Shown one piece after another: positions 10,872-25,800 of a stretch of DNA of 64,000 nt. The translations under genes and the position numbers were made by a program. Each line of letters begins with the position of its first letter. The first letter of the stretch is position 1. The notes beneath the pieces are model-generated. The model ran no database searches, was not told the origin of the DNA, and saw nothing but the letters and a program-made list of their open reading frames with translations. This DNA comes from Sitta carolinensis (taxonomy: Eukaryota; Chordata; Aves; Passeriformes; Sittidae). The stretch is taken from positions 3,486,501 to 3,550,500 of the forward strand of contig JAVUNC010000004.1 in NCBI GenBank assembly GCA_032173965.1, given 5' to 3'.

Positions 10872-13800
10872 GTTTTGGAAAATACTTCATTCTTAGACCT
10901 TCAGTTCAGTTGCTGTTAAATCCAGAATGTCTCTAAGCTTTCCTAAGTCACATTCCTTGAACACCTCAGTGTCACCTCTACCCAATTCCAGCTGTGCTTA
11001 AGCCATCACAGACACTCCAAGCTCTGCAGGAGCCTATCCCTGATCTCTGTCATGATTCCTGATCTCTATCATGATACACAACCTCTTCTACTCATCCAAG
11101 ACCTGAACCAGCAGGAATTTTCTCACATTATGGTGCAGCCAAACATGGGGGGTAACCTGGATAACATTTTTTCCCTTTCTTTAAAGGACAGCAATTATTA
11201 TCTCCTCTAAGACACAGGCTCAGTCCAACAGCTCAGAAGTTTTTCTAAACTGTGTCTTGCCCTTTCCTTAAATTTGTTCCCTTTGAAGGCTAGAGCAGCT
11301 GGTTAGGGTTGGTTTTTAGAAGAGACCTTTTGGAAGAGCCATGGGAGGGGAATTCCACATGCACAGCACCCCTTCCATCTGACCTTTTTAAGAAGAATGG
11401 TGCTGGTTGGCACATTGAACCTGTCACAAATGTTTAAAAATCTTGCTTTATCCAGGAAGCCAGAGCCTTCCTTGTCAAAATGATGAAATGCCTCATGAAA
11501 CTGCCTGGTGTTGAAGGGCTCTTGGAGCTTCAGTTCTTTCTGAACCTCCACAATTAAATCATCCAGGTCCTCCTTGGGGATGCCACTGCAGAAGAAAGGA
11601 ATAACAGGATTTCATGTAAAAACTCATTTTGGCAGCCTTGCTGTGACACTTGAGTGAAAAAGGAGCATTTCTCTATGTGCTCCACAGTGTCAGAAGCTAT
11701 GGGAAATCTGAGTTTCAACTAGAGCCATGATATAACTGCCTCCAAACCATGTTCTGAGGTAACAGGGTTGTTACTGGGTCACACAAACTGGGTCCAGACA
11801 GCTAAAAGGAGGATGTGGTCTAGGCTTTGATGGGCTGATAAGCAAAGAAGGAATAAATGACCTAAAGAAGACTACCCCCACCACCTGCTGAGCCTGCAAC
11901 CATCAAGCAGCTCAAGTTGGCAGCATCTGTTACAGTGAACTGATGCCTTTTGGGAAAAGATGTGTCCCCCATCCCTGGAAGTGTTAAAGATCAGGTTGGA
12001 TGGGGCTTGGAGCAACCTGGGTTAGTGGAAGGTATCCCTGCTCGTGACATGGGTGGACAGCTGATCTTTAAGGTCCTTCCAACCCAAGCCATTTTGTGAT
12101 TCAATGATTTTGGCTGGCAGTCCAAACACTTCTTGAACTCAGGATTGGTGCTGTGACCACTTCTCTGTCTCTTCTGCTGAGCCAGAGCTGTCCCAGGAGG
12201 CTTTGGGGCCAGCAGCTGCCACAACCTTTTACTGTACACACTTCACACCCCCTGAATGTGCCCAAACACAGCCTCTTGGAGCTGAACCACCAGCAGAGCA
12301 GGAGGCTGGAGCCCAGGGGGCTGCTGAAAATGCCCTTAGCTGTCAACCCTGAGTTTTATTTAGCCCCACCACCCATTCTTTGTCACCTACCTGCTGGTAG
12401 TCTCCACTACCACCTTCCGTGGGAGGAAATGATCCCTTACGGATTGCACTGTTGCTGCAGGAAAACTCTCTGCATTTCTCTCCAAATAATTAAGCACATA
12501 TTCATCAGCGTCAGTGATAATAAACCTGTGGCCAAACACTGGAGAAGAAGCATTAAAGAATTAGTGTTACCTGTATTTTAGCATGGGTTAAAGTAATTTC
12601 TTCATCCAGGAGGGAGCAGGATTCCTCTCCTGTGGCTGGGCTCAGCTTTGAATCAGCTCTGCTACTTGTTTCTCTTCTTGAAGTAAGAATAATTTCACGA
12701 TACAAAGGTTCAAACATGGACAGTAACAAAGTTGCATCAATGTGCACCAGCTGCTCATCTGGAAACTCAAATGTGACCAAACTAGAAGCAGCAGTTCATT
12801 CAAGTGAAGGGAGGGCTATGCACTGTCCATGCAATAAATGACACAGCAGAGCAGAGTATTATAAATCCAGGCTGGTAAAGTCTTACCTTCAATTGTAGAA
12901 CCGATGGAGAAGTCAGAGGGTTCATAGTATATGGGATTCTCTGGAGTAGACCCTGGCTTGGTAACTTTGGTCCTTTTTAAGTATTTGCCTCCAGGGATGC
13001 CAGAGTTTCTGACTGGGGGTTCATAGATGCCGATCGTGTCATCCGAGAGGAAATAAGAGAGGATGAACTGCGGTTTTTGTCCTCAGGCACCGGTGACTCC
13101 TAGAGCAAAGGTGCAGGCTTGGAACAGAGCATTTGAACCAGGTTTTCATTTCCTGGGGTGCTTAGGAGCACCTAGTAACCCACTCATAAGCACCCAGAGC
13201 CCAGAGCTTTTTTTATAGCTGACTAAACAAAGCATTTGATGTGCTGACAGCGTAACAAAGCACTAGGCAGCACTTAGGATCTGAATTTCAAAAGTTACTT
13301 GCTTTACTCAAGCCACAGCAGCAGAATCTGGGCTGAAGTTACCAAGTATATTCAGTGTTTCCACAGCCTGAGTAATCTGAGAGAAAGGAATATCCTATAT
13401 GGAATGATTCATCCCAGAGAGGCTGTAAAATTCAGGTTTAAATTACATTTTTCATTATGCTGAGTGCCTGAGAGAGGCTGGTGCTGCTTCAGCCCTTAGT
13501 CACAGGAAGTCACTCCCCTGACACACCAGTGGGTTTACTTGCTAAGTTTAAAGCTAAGTGGATCTTAACTCCTCAGCTGTGACCTTTAGGGAACTCCTGT
13601 ACAATAGGGAAAAGAAACCAGCCCTTATCCAGTGTTTGGAGAGGGCAGGCACAAGGCAGCACAGGAAATGCCATCGCTGCTGCTGAATGTGCCAGAGGCT
13701 CCTTGCACAAACCAGCTCTAAAGCTGGCACAAAGGCCAGGGCCTGGGTGCTGTTGTGGCTGGAAAACACCATTCTCATGGATTTTCCAGCTTCTACACCA

Positions 13801-16800
13801 GCACTTGGCTGCTCTGCTAGGACAGCTCCTTGCTGGCTGCTGCATCCAGGACTGGCCTGAGAAGGACAGGGCTGGAGCCAGCAGCAGTGACATCGAGCAC
13901 TGGCTGGTGGCAGTGGTGGCAGGCAGGCAGAGGCACAGTGCCCAGTGCAGGCTGCTTCAGCTGGGGCCATCTGTTACATAGCAGTGGCAGAGGGAGTTTT
14001 TCCATAAATGGTTGTGGGTTTGTAGCAGGTCTGGTTTATACTTTCTGGCCTTTTTTTTTTTTTTTTTTTAAGTTTTTCTAGTTTTGTGAGCTGCCAATTG
14101 TCACAGCAAGCACAAAATAAACCCATGGCATCCCCCCAGGGACACTCGTGTTGGCTTGGGGAGGTCTCTTTTCCCACTGGCACAAAGGAGAGTTTGCCAA
14201 GAGCCTGGTCTGGGCAGGCTGCTCCTCCCATCCTCCTGGAACTATTCCACCAAGGAGAACACTTACCAGGGCCACCTGGTACCGCAGGACCTTGAGATTA
14301 TTCTCCAGCATCTTAATGATGTCTTTCCGTGGAGGCTTTGGAAACAGACTAAGGCAGTTCTGGAGAGAGTCTTCAGGGATGCCAAAACCATTATAGGGAG
14401 GAATTACCTGCACCCAGAGGAGATATCAACCATAAACAGCTGCAACTCAGAACAAGACAAAGTTTATAAGACTTAGCAAAGCTCATTAGATTTGGAAGGA
14501 AATATTCTGCCACCAGGTAGCAAGAGCTGTGACATCCTGTCGAGTAGAGATGGATGATCCCAGCCTGGCCATGTGTTGTATTTAATGAAAATATAAGAGG
14601 ATTAAGCAAACCTGAAACTTAGAAGCCAGGTAATTTCTCTGAATTAAGAGGTTATGGCTGTGTTAAAGAACCAGAGAATGATTTGTGTTGAAAAGGACCT
14701 TAAAATCATCTAGTTCCAAGTAAACCTTCCTGTGTACAGGAACTCAGCCACCACATGGTTACACTGGTAACCCAATCCCCATCATGCCTGTGGTCTAAGC
14801 CACAACTCCAAACCATTTCTAGGCTCAGTTTGGGAGGTAGCAAGGGCTGTGACCATCCCCAGTAGGCAGTTTAGACTTGGAAACACTGTCTTGGAGAGTG
14901 AGGGAGAGTTCAGTAGTATGAGTGCAGCCAGGCTGTCATTTTTATAATGATTATGAATATTCTTGCTTTGTCTTTTTCAAGTTATTGATTTTTTCCTTGA
15001 AGCTGAACTTATTCCTACAGGTTCTTATTAAGCTGAATCTCTGCTTTACTATGAGAGTTTACACCAACTGCTTCCTTTCCTCTCTTCTTTTGAGAAATTG
15101 TTTGCAGTACCTGTGGAACTTTTTCAAGTGGTTTCTTATTTACATCCACTGGCTGGAAGTCTGTGATGCCATATTTTTCATGATAGAAGTCTTGGGTGAA
15201 CTTGTCACAATCATAGATTAAGAAAGTGCGTCCCAGAAGGGTGACAGTTTTGCCAATAGAAAAATCTTTGGGTGAGTACCACTCTTGTACCTCATGGTCA
15301 GTGATCTCCAGCACACAACTTGGGAAGTTCTCTAAGGACAAGGGAGCAGAAGGAAAAATAAATCAGTCAGGGAGATGTTAACATTTCCTAGTGGAAAGGA
15401 TATAAAAGCAAAGTGTATAAACAGCTACAGGGAGATGTTACACTGCTGTCCTGCCACTGTTTCCCAAAATATAAAGAATTTAGTGACCATTGGAAGAAGT
15501 TCTTTTTGACCATGAAGTAATGACACCTTAGCAGAGACGGATGTGTTAATCTAAACTTACTGTTCTTGTTCACAAAGATTTTGGGCAAGCGCTGGCGTCT
15601 CATCAGTACTGGGAATGGGTCTCTCCCATCATTTCTCTTGTGGACTTCCCGAACCTCCACTGTGTCATCTGCCAAGAAGTAATGGATGATGCAGGGATGG
15701 TGATCACCAAAGGCACAGCTGGTGTCATCCCATATGGCATAGAAGCGAAGCACCTGGGGTGGAGAAAAAAAAGCAAATGTGGATCAGAATCATCTTTTGG
15801 TGCCACAGAAATCAGACTCATCACATTGAGATGCTCAAGAGTTCCCCAAGGTTCAGCTCCTAAAGAGGCAGGAGAGACTCAGGGAGAATTTAGGCAGAGC
15901 AAGGGCATTTGTGTTTTTCTGAAATTGCCTGCTCTGGCATCAATATTTTGGGGGAGGAGAGAACCATTCCTAATAGAACTGCATCTGGCTGCTAAATTCC
16001 AGGGGGAGGTGGCTTATCTCATCCCAACGGAAAGCAAGAGAGTAATGGATGATATTGAGCACAGGATCTGCAATCCAAGGAGGAGCTGCTCCCGAGGCAC
16101 AAAGCCCAGAAAAAATCCATAAAAGGTTTTGTTTCACACTCAAGCCAAGAAAGGAGCAAGTCTGGAGTCTGTTCAGCAGACTGAGACAGCTTAAAATAAG
16201 TGAGGTTGCAGACACTCACAAGACCAGGGTTTCAATAGCACATATTCACTGTAATCACAGAATCTTTTAGGTTGGAAGATCATTGAGTCCAACCTCTGAC
16301 TGATCCCCACTTTGTCACCCAGCCCAGAGCACCGAGTGCCACTTCCAGTCATTCCTTGGACACCACCAGGGATGGGGACTCCACCACCTCCCTGAGCAGC
16401 CTGTTTCAATGTCTAATCACCCTTCCTCTGAAGGAATTCTTCCTAATTCAACCCAAACCTCCCCTTGCACAACTTGAGGCCATTTCCAGTCCTGTCTCTG
16501 ATTGCCTGGGAGAAGATACTGACCCCCCCTGGCTGTCTCCTCCTGTCAGGAGTTGTGCAGAGCCAGAAGGGCCCCCCTGAGCCTTCTTTTCTCCAGGCTG
16601 AGCCCCTTTCCCAGCTCCCTCAGCTGCCCCTGATGATCCAGCTCCTTCTCTAGACACACTCCACATCCTCAATATCTTTCTTAAAGCACAGGCCTCAGAC
16701 CAGGACACAGGACTGGAGGTGCCTCACCAGTGTGGTGTGGGTAATTATACAATAATTTGGGTAATCCCCAGTTCTCTCACCTTTGTGTCATAGGTCAGAA

Positions 16801-19800
16801 ACTGCCTGAAGGGGTTGGGACCTGCAGGCACGATGGGTTTTTGCACAGGTGCCCGACGCTGTTCTGTGTAAGGATCCGCTACCAGTTCCTCTGGAGGGTT
16901 CACTACAATTCCTTGGCTCTCCAGGAACACCTAGGAAGGTCATCTGAGGTGTTAGTGCTGCCAGGAGTTCTGAAGGTAAGAGGTGACTAGAGGTTACAGG
17001 TGGGCTGGGATGAGTGAGGTCAGAATTCTGCAAGTTCACTCCTCACAGAGAATTCCACAGCAACAGCAAAATACAACAGATGACAAATGTATTTGTTTAA
17101 GCTGCTTCTTATCTTTGCTTACCCTTGAATTAATCAGAGCAGTCTTGTCCTGAACATCCTAACTCAGATTTCACTTGAGCACAGTTTTCCCTGGCCTTAG
17201 TGCTTTAAATGGAAGAAAACTGTCAGTTGGCCTCTTTTATGTAAATGAAAAATATTAAAGTGCTGTATAAACACAGATGTAGTCAGCCTGAATTTGCAAG
17301 AACTTAGGGCTGTGTCAGACAGTTAGAAGAAGCTAGTGTCACCCACACTAGGCACAACAAGACCCTTCAGGCACGAGGATATGCTTCAGTGGCAGTTTCA
17401 TTCCATCTTTCAGGAGTACTGTGCCCAAAGAAAGAGTTCAATCTGCTTGTTTGTAACGGGATTTTTTTGCTTACCTTTGACCATGAAAAAAATCCAGGGT
17501 GTTACTCGTGGACTTGCATCAGTCACCCAAAACAACCTCTGAAGTCAAGAGACTTGTTCCCTTTTTGGCTTTGGGAAGTGGTCCATGAAAATATTCAGCC
17601 CAGGAAGCACCTATACAAACATCTCCCACAAGAATATGAGATCCCCCTGGAGGCTCACAAGGCAGGCTCACACTTTTGGACTCACTATTTTCTGGTCTGG
17701 AAGATGTCAGTAAATGATAAATACAGTATCGGCCTTGAGATGTAGACCCACATAGTTCATTCCACGTTTCATTCCATGTTTCATTCCATGTTTCCCATCA
17801 ATATTAACATGAGGACCAGCTCTTCATTTAATGCAGACTGACTTAAACAGTCACCCAGTTCCAGCAGAGCTGGCCCCACAGACACATTTATACCAATATA
17901 TTATACATGCTTGGAAATACTCCTGGGCACTGAGGCCAACTGACAAGGAAAAGCCTGGACCTAAACTCTCCCAGCCTCCAGGAATAGGGTGACTGCATGT
18001 AACTCACCTATTGGGAATGGTCCCTGGAGCAGTCTTAACTCCTAGTCTGGAAGAATAGTATCTGACCAGGGCTGATTTTACTGGGGATGATCTAGCAGGA
18101 TACCAGTGCACTGGTAATTCTTATTTCTTGTTATTTGATTATTATTATCTCATTTACTGGCACAGAAATAGCCAGAAATAGAAAAGTGGGCAATGAGTAA
18201 GCTTTCTTAGAAAGGTCAGTTCATACCATGATTGTCAACCCATGGATCATGGCTTGGCTGTGGATGTGTGCAGTTACTGCTTGTATTCCTTTCCACTGTC
18301 CCTAACAGACAAATATTAAATCAGAAAAGAGTCAGGATCATTAATTTCCCTCTCATGTATGCACAATGTTTCATTCAGACTCCAGCAGTTAAACTGCCCA
18401 GACATGAACTTAGAATTTGTGTTGTAAAGAGAAGTCCTGAGAACAAAGGATGGACTACTCCCAGCAGTCCTGGGGCAAAAATACTGAGCAGTTAACTTGC
18501 CCTCAGCAGATGTCATACCCTGAACTCCCCTTCGGCCTGAAAAAAGAAATCTACACAAAAAGTGTTGTATTACACAAAGTAGTTTTGTTAAATTGTACTA
18601 GAAGTTTTGTATTTTCCACACAAATGTAACTTTCCCATGAACCTCTGTGCCCCTTTACCTGACACCACCCTTCCCACCTGTCCTGGAGTCTGCTCCTATT
18701 GGTCAGCAGCCCCTCCTTTCTCCCTCCCCTTTCCCAAGGGGGTACAAAACCACCTGGCCACGTGCCCAGGGTCTCTTCCTCTCTCTTCCTCTCTTTCTCT
18801 CTTTCTCTCTTTCTCTCTTTTCTCTCTCTTCTCTCTCTTCTCTCTCTTCTCTCTCTCTTTCCTATGGAGTAAGTTCTGAAATAAAGCGACAGGACTGTAC
18901 CTGGAGAGAAGGAGCGCCTTTTAGTCTTTTATCTTTGTCCTCGCCACATTGTTTCCCCTCTGAGGGACTAGAGCTAGCCTGGCTGGGACCCTTAGAGGGG
19001 AATGAACTGTGGCAAAAAAGCAAACCAAAAGACTGCGAGCACCCGTATCACAAAAGCTACAGCTGCAAACTGCTGGACTCTACGAGGTCATTAAAGCCCT
19101 GCAATGCCCAGGAGTCTTTCTGTCCATGTTCTCCCTCCAAACACCTTGGTGAAGGGGTCGCAGTTGACCAGGCGGTAGGTCCGGCCGTATACGGTGAGGT
19201 CGACGCCCAGGTTCAGATCCTTCCAGTGGTAATAATCCCCTGCTCATTCTTGGGCACGCGGTGCCGTCTCACGAGTTTGCCTTGAAGCAGACCCGAGTTC
19301 TTCACCTTAGGCTCGATGATGCACATGCTGTCATCTTCCAGGTAGTAGTAGAGGCCCACCTGGCGGATGCGGTAATGCTCCTCTGCAGAGAGAGGAACTT
19401 CCTCCATGAAGTAGGCATCGAACTTCAAAACCTGACCAAGGGATGATGCAGCAAAAGGAGAGAGAAAGAAACAATTTGAACACCGTGATTAGTCTATCAA
19501 GGCAAATAATTTATTTGTAATTTGCTTTGGTGGTGTAAAATTACTTCATAAGATTCTAAAAATCCTTGAAGACAACTGTGGCCTAATCTCTGAGTGACAG
19601 CAGAGGCACCAGGAGGGCTTTTATCAAGATGTTCCTTTTGCAAATGTGGTGTGCCTGAGACAAGTGTAAAAATACAGTCTTTTCCCTACTTTTTGCTCAC
19701 CTGCTGTTTCACCTACTGCCAGGTGCTTGGCTGACGACAGTAATCTACTGTACTGACACATGGCTCTTTATTTGTCAGCTTTACAGCCCTGATTAAGGGA

Positions 19801-22800
19801 AGTTATCCACAGATTTTAGTAAAGAGTTTGACCACGTCTAAGGATTTTAAAATCTGAAAGCAGTCATCATTTTAAGGCCAGGCTGGAGGGGCTCTGAGCA
19901 ACCTGACCTAGTGGAAGGTGTCCCTACCCATGGCAGGGAGGCTGGAACAAAATGGTCTTTAAGGTAGGTCCTTTTCCATGATCTGAAGTCACATCTATTC
20001 AGCACTGACAGCAAAAACTGATTTGTGCTGGGGGAACAAGGAAACTAATCAGCCAGTCCATCTGCCTGGCAGAACTAGGAGGAATACTCCCTCCAAGATA
20101 ATTCCATGCCCCTAAGAAGGTGCAGGTGGCCAATCAGGCCTTGCATACCCAGCCTACATCAGCCCAGAGGCCTGGATAATTAAGAGATGACAAAGCCAGA
20201 AAGTTCCTATAGTCAACAAAGTGCTCCACAAGGGATCGTGACATCCCCAGCAGCACTGGGGCCCCTGCTGCTCTTGTGGCTTGAAGGAAGGGGCAGAGAA
20301 GGATCTGACAGATGGAACAGCAACATCTACATTACTCTGAAGGAACAGCCTCAGCAATTAACAGAGCACATCTGTTGCCCAGCCTGCGCCACAGCCCAGC
20401 TGAGGCTGGCTGGCTGCACACTGCTCTGGCAGTGTGTGGAGCCTGCACGTGCTGAGCTCCTGAGCCCTGCAGCTCCCACTGCAGCAGCTGCTCCATCCAT
20501 GGCTGCGGCGTGCAGCTCGGGCCACCGGCACACTGGAAACGAAGGGTCAGCTCAGGACTGCTCCGAGCAGACACAGAGCCACCACCCAGTCTGATATGAT
20601 CACCAAGATGTAACATGGGAAGCACTAATGGAGCAGTTCAGGTTGTGACACGCTGTGGTGACCAACGCAAGCATGGATAGACCACGGTCAAACAGGCTAC
20701 CAGGGTTCCCTCTGCAGACTGACTTTTCCAGTTAAAGCTCTATTACAACCTCAGTGGTGTTTTGGAAACACAAAACTCCAAGCTGTGGCTTACAGAGCAA
20801 TGCTTATAAACTGGAGCTTTCCAGAGCTAATCAAACCTCTATTCCAACATCTGCTGGAAATGCTCGAGTGTAACTTGCAGGGAATGTCTTATATCGTTTA
20901 CGTACTATAATCCCTCCTGAGCAAAAAAAAGCCTCTTTCAGTCTGGGATTCAGCTGTCTCTGACTAAGGGCTCTGGCATCTGAAAACTGCTGTACGCAGT
21001 CCCATGAACCCTGGAGCTGACTGTTTATGTCTCTGAATTTGGCTAGTGATATTCCTGGAATCGGCTTCTTTATACCTTTTTGTCATAAGCCACGTATGCT
21101 GGAATGAAGCGGGAAGGTGCAGGTCTCTTGACTTGCCCATAGGTCAGTGTGGTTCCCTTGGTGCATAAATCATCTAATTCATCTTGAGAGAGCTGATTTG
21201 CAAAGAGTGTGTCCCCACCAACCCCCTCTCTTGGCAGCCGGGAAAAGGCATATCCATTTTTGAAGTCCAGTGTCTGGGGCCGATGAAAAGATGTTTTCTG
21301 TTGGAAGGAAATCCAGCTATCAAAATAGTGCATGAATTTAGCAGATACAGCTACTGGAAGCACAAAAAAGCCCAGTAAGAGAGTGCAATATCAAGAATGG
21401 CTCCCCACACACACATCCCCAGTATTTTATTATAAACTACTGCAGAAGTTATTTAAAATCAAATTTTGTACTTAAATCAAGGAAGTGGAAAAAACAGTGA
21501 GTGGTGGATGTACAAAGCACGAGAGTGAACTCAGATCCTTGCACTGCCACAGACTCAGTAAGAACTTAAATCACTGAATTTCCTGACTGCCACAATACTC
21601 GGTGCCTAGAACAGTGTGTCAGCACTTTATCTGCCCTGGTATTTATCTCGCTGGCTCTTTGCTCCCTACCCTATTTGTCAGCAGTAGAGAGCACCATGGG
21701 ACCTCAGTTACTGCCTTATGGTGCTCCTTTCACTGTTGTGCACCCTCTGTGCATTCCATTGTTATTTATTTTCTTAACCCTCCCCTGGGCATGATACAGG
21801 ATTTTCTTTGCTGGGTTAAATCAAGGCATGTTATGCTCACACAACTGCAATATGAAATGTACAAAAGCACATTAGTTGTTTTATCACCTCTCTACAGTGT
21901 CATAGACTCATAAAACAGTTTGGGTTGGAAGGGACTAAAGATTATACAGTTCCACCCCCTGCCATGGGCAGGGACACCTTCCACCATCCCAGGCAGCTCC
22001 AAGCCCCATCCAACCTGGCTTTGGACATTGGAAAGGATGAAGCAGCCATGGCTTCTCTGGGCAACCTGTGCCAGGCCTCACCACCCTCTTTGTAAGAAAC
22101 TTCTTTGTATTTAATCTCAATTAAACCTCTTCAAGTTTAAAACCATAATTCCTTTCCTACTGCTAAAGGCCCTGTTAAAAACTTTGTCCCATCTTCCATG
22201 AAGCCCCTTAAAGCACTGGAAGGGGCTCTGTGGTCTCTCTGGAGCCCTCTCTTCTCCAGGTGAGCACCCCCAGCTCTCCCAGCCTGGCTCCAGAGCAGAG
22301 GGGCTCAGCTCTTGGAGCATTTCCACGGCCTCCTCTGGATTTACTCCAGCAGCTCCATGTCCTATTTATGCTGAGGACCCCAGATCTGGAGGCAGTTCTG
22401 CAGGTGGGAGTCTCACCATCTGCAGAATTGTCCCCTCTCCTCTGCTGCCCACACGGGGAGATCAGCCCAGCACATGGTGGGCGTTTCTGGGTCCCAGCCT
22501 CTCCTCCATCAGCAGCCCCAAGTCTTTCTCCCAGGGCTGCACCCAATAAGAGCTGTGCACTGATTGGACCTGCTCCCTGTCAGCCAGTCTTGTTCTTCAT
22601 CACTGAAGAGCAGGGTCAGACCTGAGTGACATCAAAGTACTCCACTTGCTGCACACTCCACCACACGTGGCACCTCACCTGCACTCTGAGAGCCTGCCTG
22701 GTCCCACTGGGCTTTCAACACTTAAAGCTCCAGAGAAAACAGGGGAAATTATGAGTCCCTGATAATAAAACCCGTTGACTTTTGCCAAGTAAAACAGAGT

Positions 22801-25800
22801 TGTAAGCATTTCTAGTGCTGAGGGAACAAGCTCCAGATCCTTTTCCAGCCCCAGGCTTGTAGTTCAACCTCAGGCATGCAAACTGCTTCTTCTCCACCCC
22901 CTCCCTCACCCCTCATGGTTAAGCCTCTAATCTTATTTATACCTTCAAGGCCCCACTTGAATTCCACATAATTCTGTTTTCTCTTTAAACTGGTACTATA
23001 GATCTTGCAATGGAGAGAGCAGTGAGGAAAACAGGTGAAAACAAGATTTTTCTGAAGACATTTTAGAACATCTTATAAACTGCCACAGAACTGCCACTTC
23101 CTTCTGTTAAATAAACACCACGGGAAAGCTGTGGGGAAAATATTCAAGGAAAACCAGGAAGTTTTTCTTTAATTTGAGCAATATCAGTGTTTGTTAGAAG
23201 TGTACAGGCTTTTAAGAGCCAACATTTGCCTAAGGAAAGCACTGTTGGTTCATAAGGCTCCTGAGTGGATAAGCACTCCCAAAGTGAGCCTGGATGCCAG
23301 ATAACATCTCCCAGGATCAGGTAACTAATACAGATTTAAAAGGGAAAGCCCAGGATGTAAACTCCTAATCTCAGCTGCTGCCAGTGTTTGTGTGAAGAAA
23401 TTCCACTAAATTAAGGCCTTCTTTTTGCTAAGTCTGTAACACTTCACACAAACACCATTCCCTCCCTCAGTGTCTGTTTCCCTGTACTGTGAGCACTAAA
23501 CAGTAACAACACTTGAACACAGAGGTTTTCCTCCAGAACTTCTCACCATTCACTTGGAAACCCCATATTGTGATGCCAGTTTTATGGACTGGAAAACTGC
23601 AGACTTCCAAGATATTATAAATTATTTCAAGGAAATATTATTATCTGATAATAATTCTGAGATAACCTTTATTACTGGATGATTATTTGTTATGAGTAAT
23701 TTACTCTATTTCCTATTGGAGAACTCGGTTGTCAGTGATTTTAGGCCAGGTTGGATGGGCTTGGAGCAAATTGGACTGTGGAAGATGTCCCTGCTCATGG
23801 CAGAGGGTTGGAACAAGATGATCTTTAAGGTCCCTTCCAACCCAAACCATTCCATGATTCTAAAAAGTAATTTTCATATACAAAGCTGAATGCAGCCAGG
23901 AATGTTTTCTGTTAAAGATGCTCTCCAGGGAGGATGCAAATCCCTTGTGTGCCCAAACCAGGCATGAAACAACCTCCTTTTTGGCTTTTTTGAGGACTTT
24001 TTTAGTATATCAGAGAAAGAAATGGAAGCATCAGCTCTCTGTGGCACCAATTCCTCAAGAGGATGTTGGGAGGACTTGGGGTTATCAGGTCCTTAGGGCC
24101 TGGACCATCGGATAGGGAAAATAAGAGGTTGTGTCCTCATTTAGGTATCAGGTACAGAGGATGAGGATGAGACTGCTTCTTCCAGGGAACCTGGGAGCAG
24201 CTGAGAGTTTGTCACTTCCTGGGGATGATCCTGGAAGCTGTGATGGCACCAGTTTTGTGGTGGCATACCAGTTCTCTCCTCAGGTTTTCAGGTTCCAGAC
24301 CTGGACTGTCAAGGATTCAGTTCTCCAGGCAACACCAGGAAAGCAGTTTTGGAAGTATCAGAGCTTTGGAGGAAGGGGTATCAGGATGGTGCTGATTGCC
24401 AAGGAGACTGGTGACTTCAAGGTGTATCTACATAACAGATAAATTATGTCCATGAAATAATTATATTGGGATGATTTGGGGGATTAATTGCTAGTGGAGG
24501 AATGCTCCAGGTTTGCTCAATACTGCTTCTCCTGGGTATATCCAGTTGAGGAGGTATCAGGAGAATTTAAGGAACTTGGTTCAAGACAGAATCAGTATCA
24601 GTTCAGAAGACTTTGCTTTGGGAAAACTCAGATGGTTCAGAGAAACAGTAGTTTTCCTGAGGGAATCCGTAATCAGGACTGTAAAGCGAGTTTGGGGATT
24701 TTCCTTGGGGTATCTCATGAACTGTGGGGGAAGTACTGGATATATTCAGGGGAACTGAATATCCAAAGCGGTGTTTGCAGTCTGAAGCTATGGAAAAAGC
24801 TTTTGGAATTTCAAATGAGGTTCACAAATGAGGGGGAGGAGGGGGGCGTGTGTTTCTCTCCAAAGCTATCAGGACAAATCCAGGGTTATAAGATAGGTAC
24901 ATGACGCAATGGATTCCTTGGGGAGAAGATTAAAAGTACCAAGTCCCCTTGAAGGTTAGTTCAGGGATACTTGATCCCTTGGGAACAGATTGCAATGTCC
25001 AACAACACTGGAAGAATTATGGGAGTACCAGGCCTGCTGTGGGTGGTATCAGGAGATACCAGGTGGGTACAGAGCATTCAGGTCCCCCAGAAGTGAGTTC
25101 AGCAGGTATTTGGTGGCTTTGGGAAACACCAAATCTCTGGGGGAGAGTTAAGATATTAAACCTGCTGGGGAGCATCAAGTGAGTTTACAGAGCCTCAGGT
25201 TCTTCAGGGATCATGTCCAGGGTCTGGCAAGTTTGAGGTACCCAGGACATGAATTCAAAGGACACTGAGCTTTCTCCTGGATATTTAGGGAGTGCAGAAG
25301 GTACCAGGCCTCTTGGGGGAATTACAGAGTGATCTGAGGGAACAGCAGGTTCCTTTGGTTTGGGTTCAGGGGGTAACATATTTCCAGAAGAAATTGTCTC
25401 CCCCTCTTGTCTTCATCCAGGTTGAGAATCCAAAGTACATGAAATGCAGGGACCTGTTGGAATGAGTCCAGAGGAGGACACAGCTGCTCCCAGGGCTGGA
25501 GCCCCTCTGCTCTGGAGCCAGGCTGGGAGAGCTGGGAGTGGTCCCCTGAAGATGAGAAGGTTCCAGGGACAGCTCAGAGCCCCTTGCAGAGCCTAAAGGG
25601 AGAGCTGGAGAGCTGGAGAGGGACTGGGGACAAGGGCTGGAAGGACAGGACACAGGGGATGGCTTCCCTCTGCCAGAGAGCAGAGATACATGGGATATTG
25701 GGAAAAATTGTTCCCTGTGACGATGCTGGGGCCCTGGCACAAGGTGCCCAGAGAAGCTTTGGCTGCCCCTGGATCCAAGGCAGGTTGGACAGGGATTGGA

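Noticed and set aside
18647..19285. 212-aa plus-strand frame
   Set aside because: Runs through an LTR-like microsatellite and the antisense of EFHC1 exon 3.
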